Assembly (NCBI GenBank): GCA_902476265.1
Contig: CABSCP010000002.1
Span: forward strand, 62,001 to 126,000
From: an uncultured Lachnospiraceae bacterium
GTDB taxonomy: Bacteria; Bacillota; Clostridia; Lachnospirales; Lachnospiraceae
Direction of reading: 5' to 3'
DNA length: 64,000 bases
The position numbers and the translations under genes were made by a program. The notes below the pieces were generated by a model, which was not told the DNA's origin, ran no database searches, and saw only the letters and a list, made by a program, of their open reading frames with translations. Shown piece after piece: positions 9,436 through 18,374 of this stretch; position 1 is the first letter of the stretch, and each line of letters opens with the position of its first letter.

Positions 9436-10614
9436 TCAAAAGCATACCTGCACAATTTTTTGTTCCCGGAAGGCGGCATATTCTTCAAAAAGCGCAAGGA
9501 CCGCCTGCTTTTTGGGCGGCGTTTTCCAAAGGGAGGCCTGGATTTCCAGGCCTTTGCTTTTGGTACGGACGGACCAGACGCCGACGGCCTCTCCCCGGTA
9601 GACAATAACGCCGGGATTGGACACTGTTTTCCAGATCTGTTTATGCAGCGTTTGATCAGGCTGTAAAAAGATCCGGTCCCGCTGGTCTAAAAAAGGATCA
9701 TGTGCCCCCAGCAAAAGCAGTTCCCTTTTGAGAGGGGAAGGGGACAGAAAAAGATCCTTATCCTCCGAAAGAAGAAACGCTTTTTTCCCTCCGGCAATGA
9801 CAGGTTCCGTTTCTTCGGATACGAGGTTCCACAGGCGGCGCGCCTGTTGGGAGGAACATCCCAGCCAGGAGGAAAAATGATCCACTGTGGAGGGGCCGTA
9901 ACAGTGCAGATATTTTTTTACCAGCTTTTCGGAAGCACCCTCTTTTGCGGGCAGAGCATGTCCGGTCCAGTTTTTATAAGAAGTAAAGGTAGGGCTGCTG
10001 CCGTTGCGTTCCCCGAATACCACCAGACCGCAAAAGGAAGCGGGGCGCAGAAGAAAAGAGACCACAGCGCCGCCTACCGTCTGTTTGTCCGGGCTTCCAT
10101 ACATGGACGGATGATTCCACAAATCCTGTTTGGCGGCGGGCAGCAGAGGGAGCATCCAGTCCGCGACGGTCTGATCCAGAGAAGTTTTGCTTAAAATCAC
10201 CGTTTCGTCCAGCCCGGAGATCACCTGCAGGAGCATTTCAAACAATTCTTCAAAGGACATTTGTAGAAAATCCAGAGCCAGTGTGATGCCACGGGTATAG
10301 ATCCAGGGCTCCTGTCCGTCTGCACGCAGGGCGGACAGAAACACATCGCTTTCCGAAGCAGGAAACACCAGGGGAGCGCCCCGCAGACTCCAGGCTTGTA
10401 TCAATGTTTTTTCCCGGGATAAAAGCGCGTCCATTTCCTTTAAACTGTAGCCGGGGACACGGTTATGCAGAGCTGTTTCCCAGGCGCCGGGCGGCGAATT
10501 TTGCATGCCGCATGCGCCCGCAACGGTTTCTGTTTCTGCTTTGGAGTACCAGGTATCCAGATGATGGTTGTGCAGTCTGAAATACCGAATTTGTTCAATG
10601 CCGGGATCTGTCAT
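9436..10614 (-). CDS. HTH_42 winged-helix protein (AlkZ/YcaQ-like)
   Basis: 392 residues of the HTH_42 family, the fold of the AlkZ and AlkX/YcaQ DNA glycosylases that unhook damaged or crosslinked bases. The family hallmark Q-A-W-S-L-R-G-A-P is at about residues 73-81; repeated winged-helix segments follow, and the usual C-terminal beta region closes the protein. The frame is open 13 codons further upstream, but the ATG at 10614 is chosen: AAAGGAC lies seven bases before it, and the upstream ATG falls inside the -10 box. Catalytic glutamines of AlkZ were not confirmed, so a glycosylase activity is inference; a DNA-binding role is safer. Confidence 0.72.
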   Translation of the reverse strand: MTDPGIEQIRYFRLHNHHLDTWYSKAETETVAGACGMQNSPPGAWETALHNRVPGYSLKEMDALLSREKTLIQAWSLRGAPLVFPASESDVFLSALRADGQEPWIYTRGITLALDFLQMSFEELFEMLLQVISGLDETVILSKTSLDQTVADWMLPLLPAAKQDLWNHPSMYGSPDKQTVGGAVVSFLLRPASFCGLVVFGERNGSSPTFTSYKNWTGHALPAKEGASEKLVKKYLHCYGPSTVDHFSSWLGCSSQQARRLWNLVSEETEPVIAGGKKAFLLSEDKDLFLSPSPLKRELLLLGAHDPFLDQRDRIFLQPDQTLHKQIWKTVSNPGVIVYRGEAVGVWSVRTKSKGLEIQASLWKTPPKKQAVLALFEEYAAFREQKIVQVCF

Positions 10615-10648
10615 GTCGAAGTCCTTTCGGAAAAACATTCTTTTAATC

Positions 10649-10677
10649 AGCATAGCACGGCAGAAAAAAACAGTCTA
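10649..10677 (-). promoter_or_regulatory. Promoter of the HTH_42 gene
   Basis: On the minus strand, TAGACT (10672-10677) and TATGCT (10649-10654) are 17 bases apart. A start near 10642 leaves a short leader before the ATG at 10614 and rules out the upstream ATG at 10653. Confidence 0.6.
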
Positions 10678-10698
10678 TCCTTTTTTGGCGGAAAAGGC

Positions 10699-10704
10699 TA
10701 TAAT
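10699..10704 (+). promoter_or_regulatory. -10 element of the HD-LysR-GNAT-cyclase run
   Basis: A consensus TATAAT lies 32 bases before the start codon, with no good -35 at 16-18 bases. It is divergent from the promoter just upstream. Confidence 0.45.
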
Positions 10705-10735
10705 AAAAAAAACTGTCGTTTTTGGGAGGATAAAA

Positions 10736-11344
10736 ATGCTGCCAAAGAGAGAAGAAGCGGAACGGCTATTGAAGGAGGCGGAAGCCTGTAATCCGGGCCC
10801 CTGGGGGAATCACAGTCGTGTGACCGCCATGTGTGCGGAGAAGATCGCCGCCGCATGCGAAGGGATGGACTCTGAAAAAGCTTATATTGTGGGACTGATG
10901 CACGATATTGGCAGGAAATTTGGGGGAAAGCACCTGGGACATGTGTATGACGGATACCGTTATATGTTGCAGCTGGGTTACGGGGAGGCGGCGAGAATCT
11001 GTCTCACCCACTCCTTTAATGTACCGGATATCCGGGTATATATCGGAAATTTTGACATAACACAGGAACAGCAGCAGGAGATACAGGAGGCGCTTTCGTC
11101 TCTGGAATATGATGAATATGACCGGCTCATCCAGCTCTGCGACAGTCTGGCGGGAGCCGAAGGCGTTATGGATATTGAAGCGCGAATGGCGGATGTGAAA
11201 CGGCGTTACGGTGCTTATCCGGAGGAAAAGTGGAACAGGAATCTGGAGCTGAAGGATATCTTTGAAAAACGGGCCGGAAATGACATTTACCGGATTGTGG
11301 GGACCTGTGATCCGGCGCGCTGTTCGGACATCGAACGGAAATGA
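10736..11344 (+). CDS. HD-domain phosphohydrolase
   Basis: 202 residues starting at ATG 10736, which has GGGAGGA six bases upstream; an in-frame extension further 5' lacks a ribosome site. Metal ligands of an HD domain are visible: H near residue 22 (N-H-S-R-V), the paired L-M-H-D-I-G near residue 55 and a later T-H-S-F. HD proteins hydrolyse phosphate esters such as nucleotides; the substrate is unknown. The gene leads a run of four unrelated small genes (LysR, GNAT, cyclase) in the same direction, with a 76-base gap before the LysR gene, so cotranscription is possible but not sure. Confidence 0.8.
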   Translation: MLPKREEAERLLKEAEACNPGPWGNHSRVTAMCAEKIAAACEGMDSEKAYIVGLMHDIGRKFGGKHLGHVYDGYRYMLQLGYGEAARICLTHSFNVPDIRVYIGNFDITQEQQQEIQEALSSLEYDEYDRLIQLCDSLAGAEGVMDIEARMADVKRRYGAYPEEKWNRNLELKDIFEKRAGNDIYRIVGTCDPARCSDIERK

Positions 11345-11420
11345 ATTCGTTGTACCGGAAAGAAAAGTTGCCTTTCAGCAGACCCAACCATTGCGTCAGC
11401 AGAACACAGGAGGCGTAGCG

Positions 11421-12311
11421 ATGCTTGATTTTCGCATTCAGACATTTCTGGCGGTGTGCCGGACTATGAATTTTACAGAAGCGGCAAAGCAGCTGCATAT
11501 AACCCAGCCCGCTGTTTCCCAGCATATTCATGCGCTGGAAAAGACATATGGTACGGAATTGTTTCAATATCATGGAAAAAAGATGGAGCTGACGGAATCC
11601 GGGCGTCTTTTGCTTCAGGCCGCAAATGCCATGAACCATGATATTCGGCATCTGCAGGAGCAGATCCGTCAGATCGCTGCCTGCAGAACCCTTCATTTCG
11701 GGGCCACCCTGACCATTGGAGAATATATTATGCCGGAGGCGCTCACACGGCTGATCAGGCGGGAACCGGATATCAGACTTAGGATGCTGATCGGAAATAC
11801 GGAAGAACTTTTAAAACTCATGAACAACGGGGAAATTGATTTTGCCGTGATCGAAGGTTTTTTTCAAAATAATATGTATGACAGTATTGTGTGGAAAAAG
11901 GAACGGTTTCTCCCGGTCTGCTCGCCGGAGTACCGGTTTTGCCGTGAAGTATCCTGCTTGAAGGATTTGCTGGAAGAACGGCTGTTAGTGCGGGAGAGTG
12001 GTTCGGGAACCCGGGAGGTGCTGGAGCGGGCTCTGAAAGAGCACAATATTTTGCTGGAGGATTTCGGCAGGCTGACCGAACTGGGAAATTTGAATGTGAT
12101 CAAATCGCTGGTGTCCGACGGAACAGGCATTTCCTTCTTTTATGAATCGGTGGTGAAAAAAGAGCTGGAAGCGGGGCATCTGCGGGAAATTGAACTGACA
12201 GATTTTACCCTGTCTCACGAATTCAGCTTTCTATGGCAGAAGGGCAGTATTTTTACGCCTTATTATCAGGAAGTATTCCGTCTTTTGCATGGAGATGAGA
12301 CAGATGTATGA
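11421..12311 (+). CDS. LysR-family transcriptional regulator
   Basis: 296 residues, typical for LysR. The N-terminal winged helix (1-62) contains F-T-E-A-A-K-Q-L-H-I-T-Q-P-A-V-S-Q-H, and a type-2 periplasmic-binding-like effector domain follows (about 88-290). ATG 11421 is chosen because AGGAGG lies seven bases upstream and the LysR helix begins at once; a longer frame from 11262 would overlap the HD gene. The effector and regulon cannot be told. The GNAT and cyclase genes directly downstream are candidate targets. Confidence 0.88.
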   Translation: MLDFRIQTFLAVCRTMNFTEAAKQLHITQPAVSQHIHALEKTYGTELFQYHGKKMELTESGRLLLQAANAMNHDIRHLQEQIRQIAACRTLHFGATLTIGEYIMPEALTRLIRREPDIRLRMLIGNTEELLKLMNNGEIDFAVIEGFFQNNMYDSIVWKKERFLPVCSPEYRFCREVSCLKDLLEERLLVRESGSGTREVLERALKEHNILLEDFGRLTELGNLNVIKSLVSDGTGISFFYESVVKKELEAGHLREIELTDFTLSHEFSFLWQKGSIFTPYYQEVFRLLHGDETDV

Positions 12312-12341
12312 GAAAAATGTTTGTTACGGGAGGATGGCAGA

Positions 12342-12836
12342 ATGAATGAGGAGTACAGGATTCGGACCGCACATATGGAGGATCTGGAAAAAATCACCCG
12401 GGTGGAGGCGGTCTGTTTTCCCGAAGCGGAGGCCGCCGGTTATGAGACCATGAAAGGAAGGCTGGCGGCTTATCCGTCCCACTTTTTTGTGATGGAGCAG
12501 GGGGGAGAAATCATTGGATTTATCAATGGCATGGCCACTGAGGAAGAAATGATCCGGGATGAAATGTTCGCAGATCCCGGTCTGCATCGGGAGGACGGAG
12601 CCTGGCAGGCCGTCTTTGGACTGGATGTGCTGCCCGAATACCGGAGGCAGGGCAGAGCGGCACAGCTTATGGAACATCTGATTGCGGATGCCCGTCGGGC
12701 GGGAAGGAAAGGGTGTATTCTGACCTGCAAGAAAAAGCTTCTCTCTTATTACGAAAAGTTCGGGTATGTAAACTGCGGAGTATCGGAATCCGTACATGGG
12801 GGAGCGGTATGGTATGACATGCGGCTCACTTTTTAA
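12342..12836 (+). CDS. GNAT-family N-acetyltransferase
   Basis: 164 residues with the GNAT acetyl-CoA site: the V-L-P-E-Y-R-R-Q-G-R-A motif A near residues 97-108, then the late L-S-Y-Y-E-K-F-G-Y motif B. The N-terminal R-I-R-T-A-H-M-E-D-L pattern and overall length resemble AANAT-like acetyltransferases that act on amines. The ATG at 12342 is preceded by GGGAGG at eight bases; a TTG seven codons earlier is less likely. It sits between LysR and a cyclase family gene, with short gaps on both sides. The substrate is not known. Confidence 0.82.
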   Translation: MNEEYRIRTAHMEDLEKITRVEAVCFPEAEAAGYETMKGRLAAYPSHFFVMEQGGEIIGFINGMATEEEMIRDEMFADPGLHREDGAWQAVFGLDVLPEYRRQGRAAQLMEHLIADARRAGRKGCILTCKKKLLSYYEKFGYVNCGVSESVHGGAVWYDMRLTF

Positions 12837-12850
12837 AGGAAGACAAGGTC

Positions 12851-13450
12851 ATGAAAATATATGATATATCTCAGGAATTGTTTGACTGCTGTGTTTTTCC
12901 CGGAGACAGTGCGCCTTTCCGGAAATGGGCGCAGAGGCTGTCAGACGGGGATTCCTGCAATTTGACGGAACTTTCCCTGTGCGCACACAACGGGACTCAT
13001 GTGGACGCCCCTTTTCATTTTTACGAGGAAGGGAAAACGGTGGATCAGCTGGACCTGCAGAAAATGATCGGGGAAGCGGCGGTGGTATCCTTTGAGGGGG
13101 AATTAGGAGAAGCAGAGGTTGACCGCATCATGGAAACAGCGCCCAAAAGGATTCTTTTGAAAGGTCATGCGGTGGTGACCCTGGAAGCGGCAAAGGCGTT
13201 GAACCGGCATGAGGTACAGCTGGTTGGCGTGGAATCCCAGACAGTGGGGCCGGAGGATGCGCCCGGTATGGTGCATCTGGAACTTCTGAAAAATGAAGTG
13301 ATATTGCTGGAGGGGATTCGGCTGCAGCAGGTGCCCGACGGGATCTATTTCCTGAACGCAGCGCCGCTGAATCTGGGAGGCGCTGACGGCGCACCCTGCA
13401 GGGCGGTGCTGATCGAAGGGGAAGAACGGAATCGGGAAAATGGGGAATAA
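12851..13450 (+). CDS. Cyclase-family metal-dependent hydrolase (kynurenine formamidase-like)
   Basis: 199 residues of the Cyclase family. The metal-binding signature H-N-G-T-H-V-D-A-P-F-H is at about residues 46-56, as in arylformamidase and isatin hydrolase. The later V-G-V-E-S-Q-T-V and H-L-E-L-L segments also fit. These enzymes open amide or lactone rings using a metal-bound water. The gene follows the GNAT gene by 14 bases and ends the local run. No tryptophan catabolism genes are nearby, so the true substrate is open. Confidence 0.8.
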   Translation: MKIYDISQELFDCCVFPGDSAPFRKWAQRLSDGDSCNLTELSLCAHNGTHVDAPFHFYEEGKTVDQLDLQKMIGEAAVVSFEGELGEAEVDRIMETAPKRILLKGHAVVTLEAAKALNRHEVQLVGVESQTVGPEDAPGMVHLELLKNEVILLEGIRLQQVPDGIYFLNAAPLNLGGADGAPCRAVLIEGEERNRENGE

Positions 13451-13590
13451 AAAGGTGTCAGGGTTAACGGAAAAAGACATTGAGAAAGCGCTGCATCTTC
13501 TGTGCTGAATCCGTTTGTTTCTTCAACTATATTTTGATATCAAATTGCGGATACAGCTATAAATGGGAAGTGTTTTGATATAGCCGTCAG

Positions 13591-13619
13591 TTGTATGTAC
13601 AAGGAGAAAAGGTTATACT
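13591..13619 (+). promoter_or_regulatory. Promoter of the AmmeMemoRadiSam genes
   Basis: TTGTAT (13591-13596) and TATACT (13614-13619) are 17 bases apart. The -35 is poor and the -10 good. Nothing else was recognised in the gap after the cyclase gene. Confidence 0.5.
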
Positions 13620-13677
13620 AAAGTTAAGAGAAGCAGTAATTAATCCATGAAATACCGTTTAGAAAGAAGGTGCTCTC

Positions 13678-14973
13678 ATGGCAGTGGCAGGCGCATTTAT
13701 CGTTCCCCATCCTCCCATTATTCTGCCGGAAATCGGCAGGGGAGAGGAAGCAAAAATTCAAAAGACCGCAGAAGCATACTGGGAGATCGCAGGAGAGGCT
13801 GCCGGACTGCACCCGGAAACAGTGGTTATATTATCGCCTCACTCTGTTCTGTACCGGGACTATTTCCATATCTCTCCCGGAGCCGGAGCGAGGGGGGACT
13901 TTGGACAGTTCAGGGCGCCAGGTGTCAAGGTGTCCGCAGAATATGATATGGATCTGGTACAGGAGCTGTGCAGGGTGGCCAGGGCGGCAGGGCTTCCGGC
14001 AGGTATATACGGCGAACTGGATCCGGTGCTGGATCATGGCACCATGATCCCTCCGCGTTTTTTGCAAAAAAGATGTGACAAGTTCCGGATTGTACGCATT
14101 GGGCTGTCCGGCCTTCCCTTTGCTTTACACTATCAACTGGGACAGTGTATCGCCAGAGCGGCGCAGAATCTGGACCGCCGGATTGTGGTAATTGCCAGCG
14201 GGGATTTATCCCACAAACTGCTGGAGAGCGGGCCCTATGGATTTGCCCCGGAAGGACCGGAGTATGACGAGGCAGTTACTTCCGTGATGGCTTCGGGAGA
14301 CTTGAAAAAGCTGTTGGATTTTGACGAGAAATTCTGCGAGAAGGCGGCGGAATGCGGGCACCGTTCCTTTACGGTCATGGCCGGGTGTTTGGATAAAATG
14401 CCTTTAAAATCCAGACTTTTGTCTCATGAGGGCCCTTTTGGGGTGGGCTATGCGGTGGCTTCTTTTCAGGATGCCTGCGTGGCGCTGGCGAGACAGTCCA
14501 TGGAACACTGGGTGAAAACAAAGCGGCTTTTGGCGCTGCCTGAAGAATTGCCTCAGGCGCTTTTGGATCACAGGGCGGGAGTGTTTGTCTCCCTCCATGA
14601 ACATGGCTGCCTGAGGGGATGTATCGGAACGGTTTTGGGCGTTCATAAAAATGTGGCGGAGGAAATCCTGGAAAATGCGGTCAGCGCATGTGCCCGTGAT
14701 CCCCGTTTCAGGCCGGTGGAGGAGTGGGAGCTTGCGGATATCATCTGCACGGTGGATGAGCTCTCAAAGCCGGAGCCCATTGAATCGGAGGAGTGCCTGG
14801 ATGTAAAAAGATATGGCGTTATTGTTTCAAAAGGACGGCGAAGAGGACTTTTGCTCCCTAATCTGGAGGGTGTGGAGAATGTCAGACAGCAGGTTGAATT
14901 GGCGAAACAAAAGGCCGGTATTTACGGGGATGAATACGACCTGGAACGGTTTGAGGTGGTGAGACACTATTGA
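13678..14973 (+). CDS. AmmeMemoRadiSam protein: LigB-like dioxygenase fold fused to AMMECR1
   Basis: 431 residues in two parts. Residues 1-270 form a class III extradiol-dioxygenase (LigB/Memo-like) fold with metal-ligand histidines in H-P-P, S-P-H-S and D-H-G contexts. Residues 280-430 are an AMMECR1 domain with the signature L-R-G-C-I-G-T at 312-318. The two are separate AmmeMemoRadiSam proteins (B and A) in many organisms; here they are one chain. The start ATG follows AGAAGGTGCTC and opens directly into the fold. A TTGA overlap couples it to the radical SAM gene. The biochemical role of the system is not established; a covalent modification or radical reaction is commonly assumed. Confidence 0.88.
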   Translation: MAVAGAFIVPHPPIILPEIGRGEEAKIQKTAEAYWEIAGEAAGLHPETVVILSPHSVLYRDYFHISPGAGARGDFGQFRAPGVKVSAEYDMDLVQELCRVARAAGLPAGIYGELDPVLDHGTMIPPRFLQKRCDKFRIVRIGLSGLPFALHYQLGQCIARAAQNLDRRIVVIASGDLSHKLLESGPYGFAPEGPEYDEAVTSVMASGDLKKLLDFDEKFCEKAAECGHRSFTVMAGCLDKMPLKSRLLSHEGPFGVGYAVASFQDACVALARQSMEHWVKTKRLLALPEELPQALLDHRAGVFVSLHEHGCLRGCIGTVLGVHKNVAEEILENAVSACARDPRFRPVEEWELADIICTVDELSKPEPIESEECLDVKRYGVIVSKGRRRGLLLPNLEGVENVRQQVELAKQKAGIYGDEYDLERFEVVRHY

Positions 14974-15848
14974 GCAGTTTGGTTATTCCGGGAGAAGAAA
15001 AGCAGGATTACAAAACAGAATGCAGAGTTTGCGCGCATCGCTGCAGGCTGTCGGAGGGGCAAACCGGATTCTGCCGCGCGCGGGCATGCCGGAAGGGTGA
15101 AATTGTCAGCATCAGTTATGGCAGACTTACGGCTCTTGCCTTGGATCCCATAGAAAAAAAGCCGTTGAAACGGTTTTATCCGGGAAGCAGGATCCTGTCT
15201 GCAGGAAGCTTTGGCTGTAATTTGTCCTGTCCTTTTTGCCAGAATTACGAAATTTCCACGGCTGGCCTCAGGCAGGTCCAATGGAGACAGACCGAACCGG
15301 AGGAATTGGTGGAGCTGGCATTGGAGATGCGGCCAAAGGGAAATATCGGATTGGCATTTACCTATAACGAACCCTTGATCGGGTATGAATTTGTGCGGGA
15401 CTGTGCCCGTCTGGCACAACAAAAAGGGCTGAAAAGTGTGGCGGTGACCAACGGCTCTGTTTCGCCGGAAATCTTAGAAGAAATTTTGCCCTATATAGAC
15501 GCTTTTAATGTGGATCTGAAAGGATTTACAGAAGCCTTCTATGAAAAAATCAACGGAAACCTGGAGATTGTGAAGGAATTTATCAGGAAAGCCTCTGAGC
15601 GGAGTCATGTGGAGGTGACAACGTTAGTGATCCCGGGAGAAAACGATACCGAAGAGGAGATCAGGGAACTTGCCGCATGGCTGGGAGCGGTCAGCCCGGA
15701 TATTCCCCTGCATTTGTCCCGTTTTTTCCCCAGGTTTCACATGAAAGACCGGAAGGCAACGGAGGTATCAAAGATATACCGGCTGGCGGAAGCGGCGGGA
15801 CAGTATTTGAAATATGTGTATCCGGGAAATTGCCAGGGAGGTGTTTAA
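14970..15848 (+). CDS. amrS: AmmeMemoRadiSam system radical SAM enzyme
   Basis: 292 residues related to pyruvate-formate-lyase activases. The 4Fe-4S cluster motif C-N-L-S-C-P-F-C (C83, C87, C90) is intact, and an N-terminal cysteine cluster (C-R-V-C-A-H-R-C and a later C-R-A-R-A-C) is typical of AmrS. The SAM-binding T-Y-N-E-P and V-T-N-G segments follow. The start is a TTG overlapping the upstream stop, with GAGGTGG before it. The last codons lie inside a terminator hairpin. It forms a two-gene operon with the LigB-AMMECR1 fusion, which is the expected partner. Confidence 0.9.
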   Translation: MSSLVIPGEEKQDYKTECRVCAHRCRLSEGQTGFCRARACRKGEIVSISYGRLTALALDPIEKKPLKRFYPGSRILSAGSFGCNLSCPFCQNYEISTAGLRQVQWRQTEPEELVELALEMRPKGNIGLAFTYNEPLIGYEFVRDCARLAQQKGLKSVAVTNGSVSPEILEEILPYIDAFNVDLKGFTEAFYEKINGNLEIVKEFIRKASERSHVEVTTLVIPGENDTEEEIRELAAWLGAVSPDIPLHLSRFFPRFHMKDRKATEVSKIYRLAEAAGQYLKYVYPGNCQGGV

Positions 15849-15871
15849 AAATTGCTCCCTGGCAGTTTTTT
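15831..15871 (+). terminator. Intrinsic terminator overlapping the end of amrS
   Basis: Perfect 10-bp stem TGCCAGGGAG / CTCCCTGGCA with a 14-base loop, followed by GTTTTTT. The amrS stop codon (15846-15848) lies in the loop. Confidence 0.85.
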
Positions 15872-16078
15872 GTGAAGAAAAAGGCTCTACAGCGTATTTT
15901 TTGTGATTTCATATAAATAAGATGGGAAATAGCCTGTTTACAGCCGGGGCATTTTGTATTATGATTTGAAAGGTGACATGTGGGATTTTTTGGAAGTCCC
16001 TTACTATTTTAGTACAAATATTTTTTACCACAGGAGGAACACTGAAAGTAAGAAAATCAGTGACGGAGAATATATTTT

Positions 16079-18280
16079 ATGAAAATTTCCTGGAAGGAAC
16101 TGGAGCTGTCGGACAGACAGCTGATTGAGAGCTATTATGCCAAGGAACCGAAAAGAAACTGTGAATTTACATTTGCCAATAATTATTTATGGAAGCCATT
16201 TTGCCCGATTTTTTTCGGAATTGTGGAAGACAGCCTGGTTTTTGAGTCCGGTGAGGCCGGAATGTCCGTCAGCTTCCCTCAGGGAGTGAGGGATTTAAAG
16301 AAAACCGTGGATGCGCTGTCAGAATGGTTTGAACAGGTGGGACGTCCTTTTAAAATGCATCTGGTCAGCGCAGAGCAGTTTGAAAAGCTGGAGGCGGTTT
16401 ATCCTGGCCGTTTTCAGATCGCATATGACCGGGATTTCGCGGATTATGTATATGAGCGGGAAAAGCTTTTAACCCTTTCAGGGAAAAGCATGCACGGTAA
16501 AAAGAACCACTGTAATAAGTTTAAAAAGCGGTATCCGGACTGGAGTTACGAGGTTATCACAGCAGAAAATACGGAAGAATGCCTGTCTATGGCAGAGGAA
16601 TGGTGGCAGCTCAATAACCAGGGCGAAGGCGGGGAAAAGGAAGCGGAAATCGCGGTGACCATGAACGCCCTGCGAAATAGGGAAGTCCTGGGGCTGACCG
16701 GAGGCCTTTTGCGGGCAGGCGGTAAGGTGGTTGCTTTTGCAATCGGAGAACCCTGCGGTGAGGATATGTTTGTGGTTCACTTTGAAAAAGCCTTTTCCGA
16801 TGTGGAAGGGGCCTATTCCATGATCAACCAGCAATTTGTGGAACATGCAATGGACGGATATACTTATGTAAACCGTGAGGATGATGCGGGATCAGACGGA
16901 CTGCGCCGGGCAAAGCTTTCTTATCATCCGGCCTTTTTGATGGAAAAAGGGCTTGTGACGGAAAAAAATACAGGAGAGGAAAAAGAAACGAAGGAAACGA
17001 TGAAGACAGTTGAACTCGCCAAAGAAATGCTTTCTTTTATCGAAGAAAGCCCCACCGCTTTTCATGCGGCGGCAAATGTGGAGGAAATTTTAAAAAAGGA
17101 AGGCTTTCAGCGGCTGGAAAGCTTGGTAAACGAGAAGCTTGCGCCGGGCGGCCGTTATTATACCATGCAGAACGGGTCCGCTGTGATTGCGGTGCGGATT
17201 CCGGAAAGCAAAGCAGCGGGCTTTCGTATTGTGGCCAGCCACAGCGATGCGCCCTGTTTCAAGGTGAAGGAACAGCCGGAGATGAAACTGGAAGGGAAAT
17301 ATGTGAAGCTAAACACGGAAAAATACGGCGGCATGATCTTAAATACCTGGATGGACAGGCCCCTTTCCGTGGCGGGAAGAGTTTTTCTCAAAGAGAAAGA
17401 GACCGGTGCTATGGTGCAGAAATTGGTTGACATAAAGAAGGATTTACTGGTGATTCCCAATGTGGCGATCCATTTCAATCGGGAAATCAATGATGGGTTT
17501 AAGTTAAATCCTCAGGTGGACATGCTGCCCCTTTTTGCTCAGAATCAGGAAATCACTCTGGCAGGACTGTGTGCGCAGCAGCTGGGAATTTCTGAAGAAG
17601 AAATTCTGGGCAGCGACCTTTATGTATATAACCGGGACAAGGGAAGGATCATGGGAGCGGACGATTCTCTGATTGGCTCGCCCCGGCTGGACGACTTGCA
17701 GTGTGCTTTTTCTACCCTGAAGGGATTTTTGCTGGCAGAGCCCAAACAGTATATTTCCGTCTATGCGCTGTTTGACAATGAGGAAGTGGGCAGCGGTACA
17801 AAACAGGGCGCGGATTCCACCCTTCTGGCAGACGTGGTGGACTGCATTTTAGACGGACTTTCCGTCCATGTGACACCCCTGGAAAAACGCGCTCTTTTGC
17901 AGAACAGCTTCCTGCTGTCCGCGGATAACGGCCATGCGGTACACCCTAACCATCCCGAAAAGAGCGACCCTACGAACCGCCCCTACATTAACGGCGGTGT
18001 TGTGTTAAAATTCCAGGGCAGCCAGCGGTACACCACAGACGGATTTTCCGCTGCGGTAGTGCGGGATCTCTGCAGGGAACATGACATTCCTATGCAGACT
18101 TTCGCAAACCGTGCCGATATTCCCGGCGGATCAACCCTTGGAAATATTTCCACCGCTCATGTCTCCATACCTTCAGCGGATATCGGCTTGGCCCAGCTGG
18201 CCATGCACTCCGCTTTTGAAACTGCCGGCGTAGAGGATACCGCCGCAATGACAGAACTGGTGAAGTGGTTTTTTGTTTAG
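16079..18280 (+). CDS. Fusion of DUF2156 domain and M18 aspartyl-type aminopeptidase
   Basis: 733 residues. About 1-297 is a DUF2156 domain (LPG_synthase_C, a double-GNAT fold that moves aminoacyl groups in MprF). About 308-733 is a full M18 aminopeptidase, normally a separate protein of about 430 residues, with zinc ligands and catalytic residues in S-H-S-D-A-P (H388), G-A-D-D-S, N-E-E-V-G-S-G, A-D-N-G-H-A-V-H-P and the final A-H-V-S-I-P. The hydrophilic linker (Glu/Lys/Thr) ends at an internal ATG (17000) preceded by AAGGAAACG and, further up, CAGGAGAGG, so a second, shorter product is possible. M18 enzymes remove N-terminal acidic residues from peptides in the cytoplasm. Whether the fusion is real or a recent stop loss cannot be told here. 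Confidence 0.85.
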   Translation: MKISWKELELSDRQLIESYYAKEPKRNCEFTFANNYLWKPFCPIFFGIVEDSLVFESGEAGMSVSFPQGVRDLKKTVDALSEWFEQVGRPFKMHLVSAEQFEKLEAVYPGRFQIAYDRDFADYVYEREKLLTLSGKSMHGKKNHCNKFKKRYPDWSYEVITAENTEECLSMAEEWWQLNNQGEGGEKEAEIAVTMNALRNREVLGLTGGLLRAGGKVVAFAIGEPCGEDMFVVHFEKAFSDVEGAYSMINQQFVEHAMDGYTYVNREDDAGSDGLRRAKLSYHPAFLMEKGLVTEKNTGEEKETKETMKTVELAKEMLSFIEESPTAFHAAANVEEILKKEGFQRLESLVNEKLAPGGRYYTMQNGSAVIAVRIPESKAAGFRIVASHSDAPCFKVKEQPEMKLEGKYVKLNTEKYGGMILNTWMDRPLSVAGRVFLKEKETGAMVQKLVDIKKDLLVIPNVAIHFNREINDGFKLNPQVDMLPLFAQNQEITLAGLCAQQLGISEEEILGSDLYVYNRDKGRIMGADDSLIGSPRLDDLQCAFSTLKGFLLAEPKQYISVYALFDNEEVGSGTKQGADSTLLADVVDCILDGLSVHVTPLEKRALLQNSFLLSADNGHAVHPNHPEKSDPTNRPYINGGVVLKFQGSQRYTTDGFSAAVVRDLCREHDIPMQTFANRADIPGGSTLGNISTAHVSIPSADIGLAQLAMHSAFETAGVEDTAAMTELVKWFFV

Positions 18281-18303
18281 AATGCCCAAACTCCTGAAAA
18301 GAC

Positions 18304-18332
18304 TTGCAAGCTTTGCAGGCGGAATGTATAAT
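18304..18332 (+). promoter_or_regulatory. Strong promoter in front of the hairpin-repeat leader
   Basis: TTGCAA (18304-18309) and a consensus TATAAT (18327-18332) are exactly 17 bases apart. The predicted transcript start (about 18339) falls in the left arm of the following hairpin. Confidence 0.7.
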
Positions 18333-18335
18333 GAA

Positions 18336-18374
18336 GGAAAGCCACCTTACCACGATGTGGTAAGGTGGCTTTCC
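18336..18374 (+). other. Perfect 18-bp hairpin at the predicted transcript start
   Basis: Arms GGAAAGCCACCTTACCAC and GTGGTAAGGTGGCTTTCC pair without a mismatch around a GAT loop. Only three T follow, so terminator function for the M18 gene is doubtful. A 5'-end stabiliser, an RNA element or the edge of a repeat are alternatives. Confidence 0.75.
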
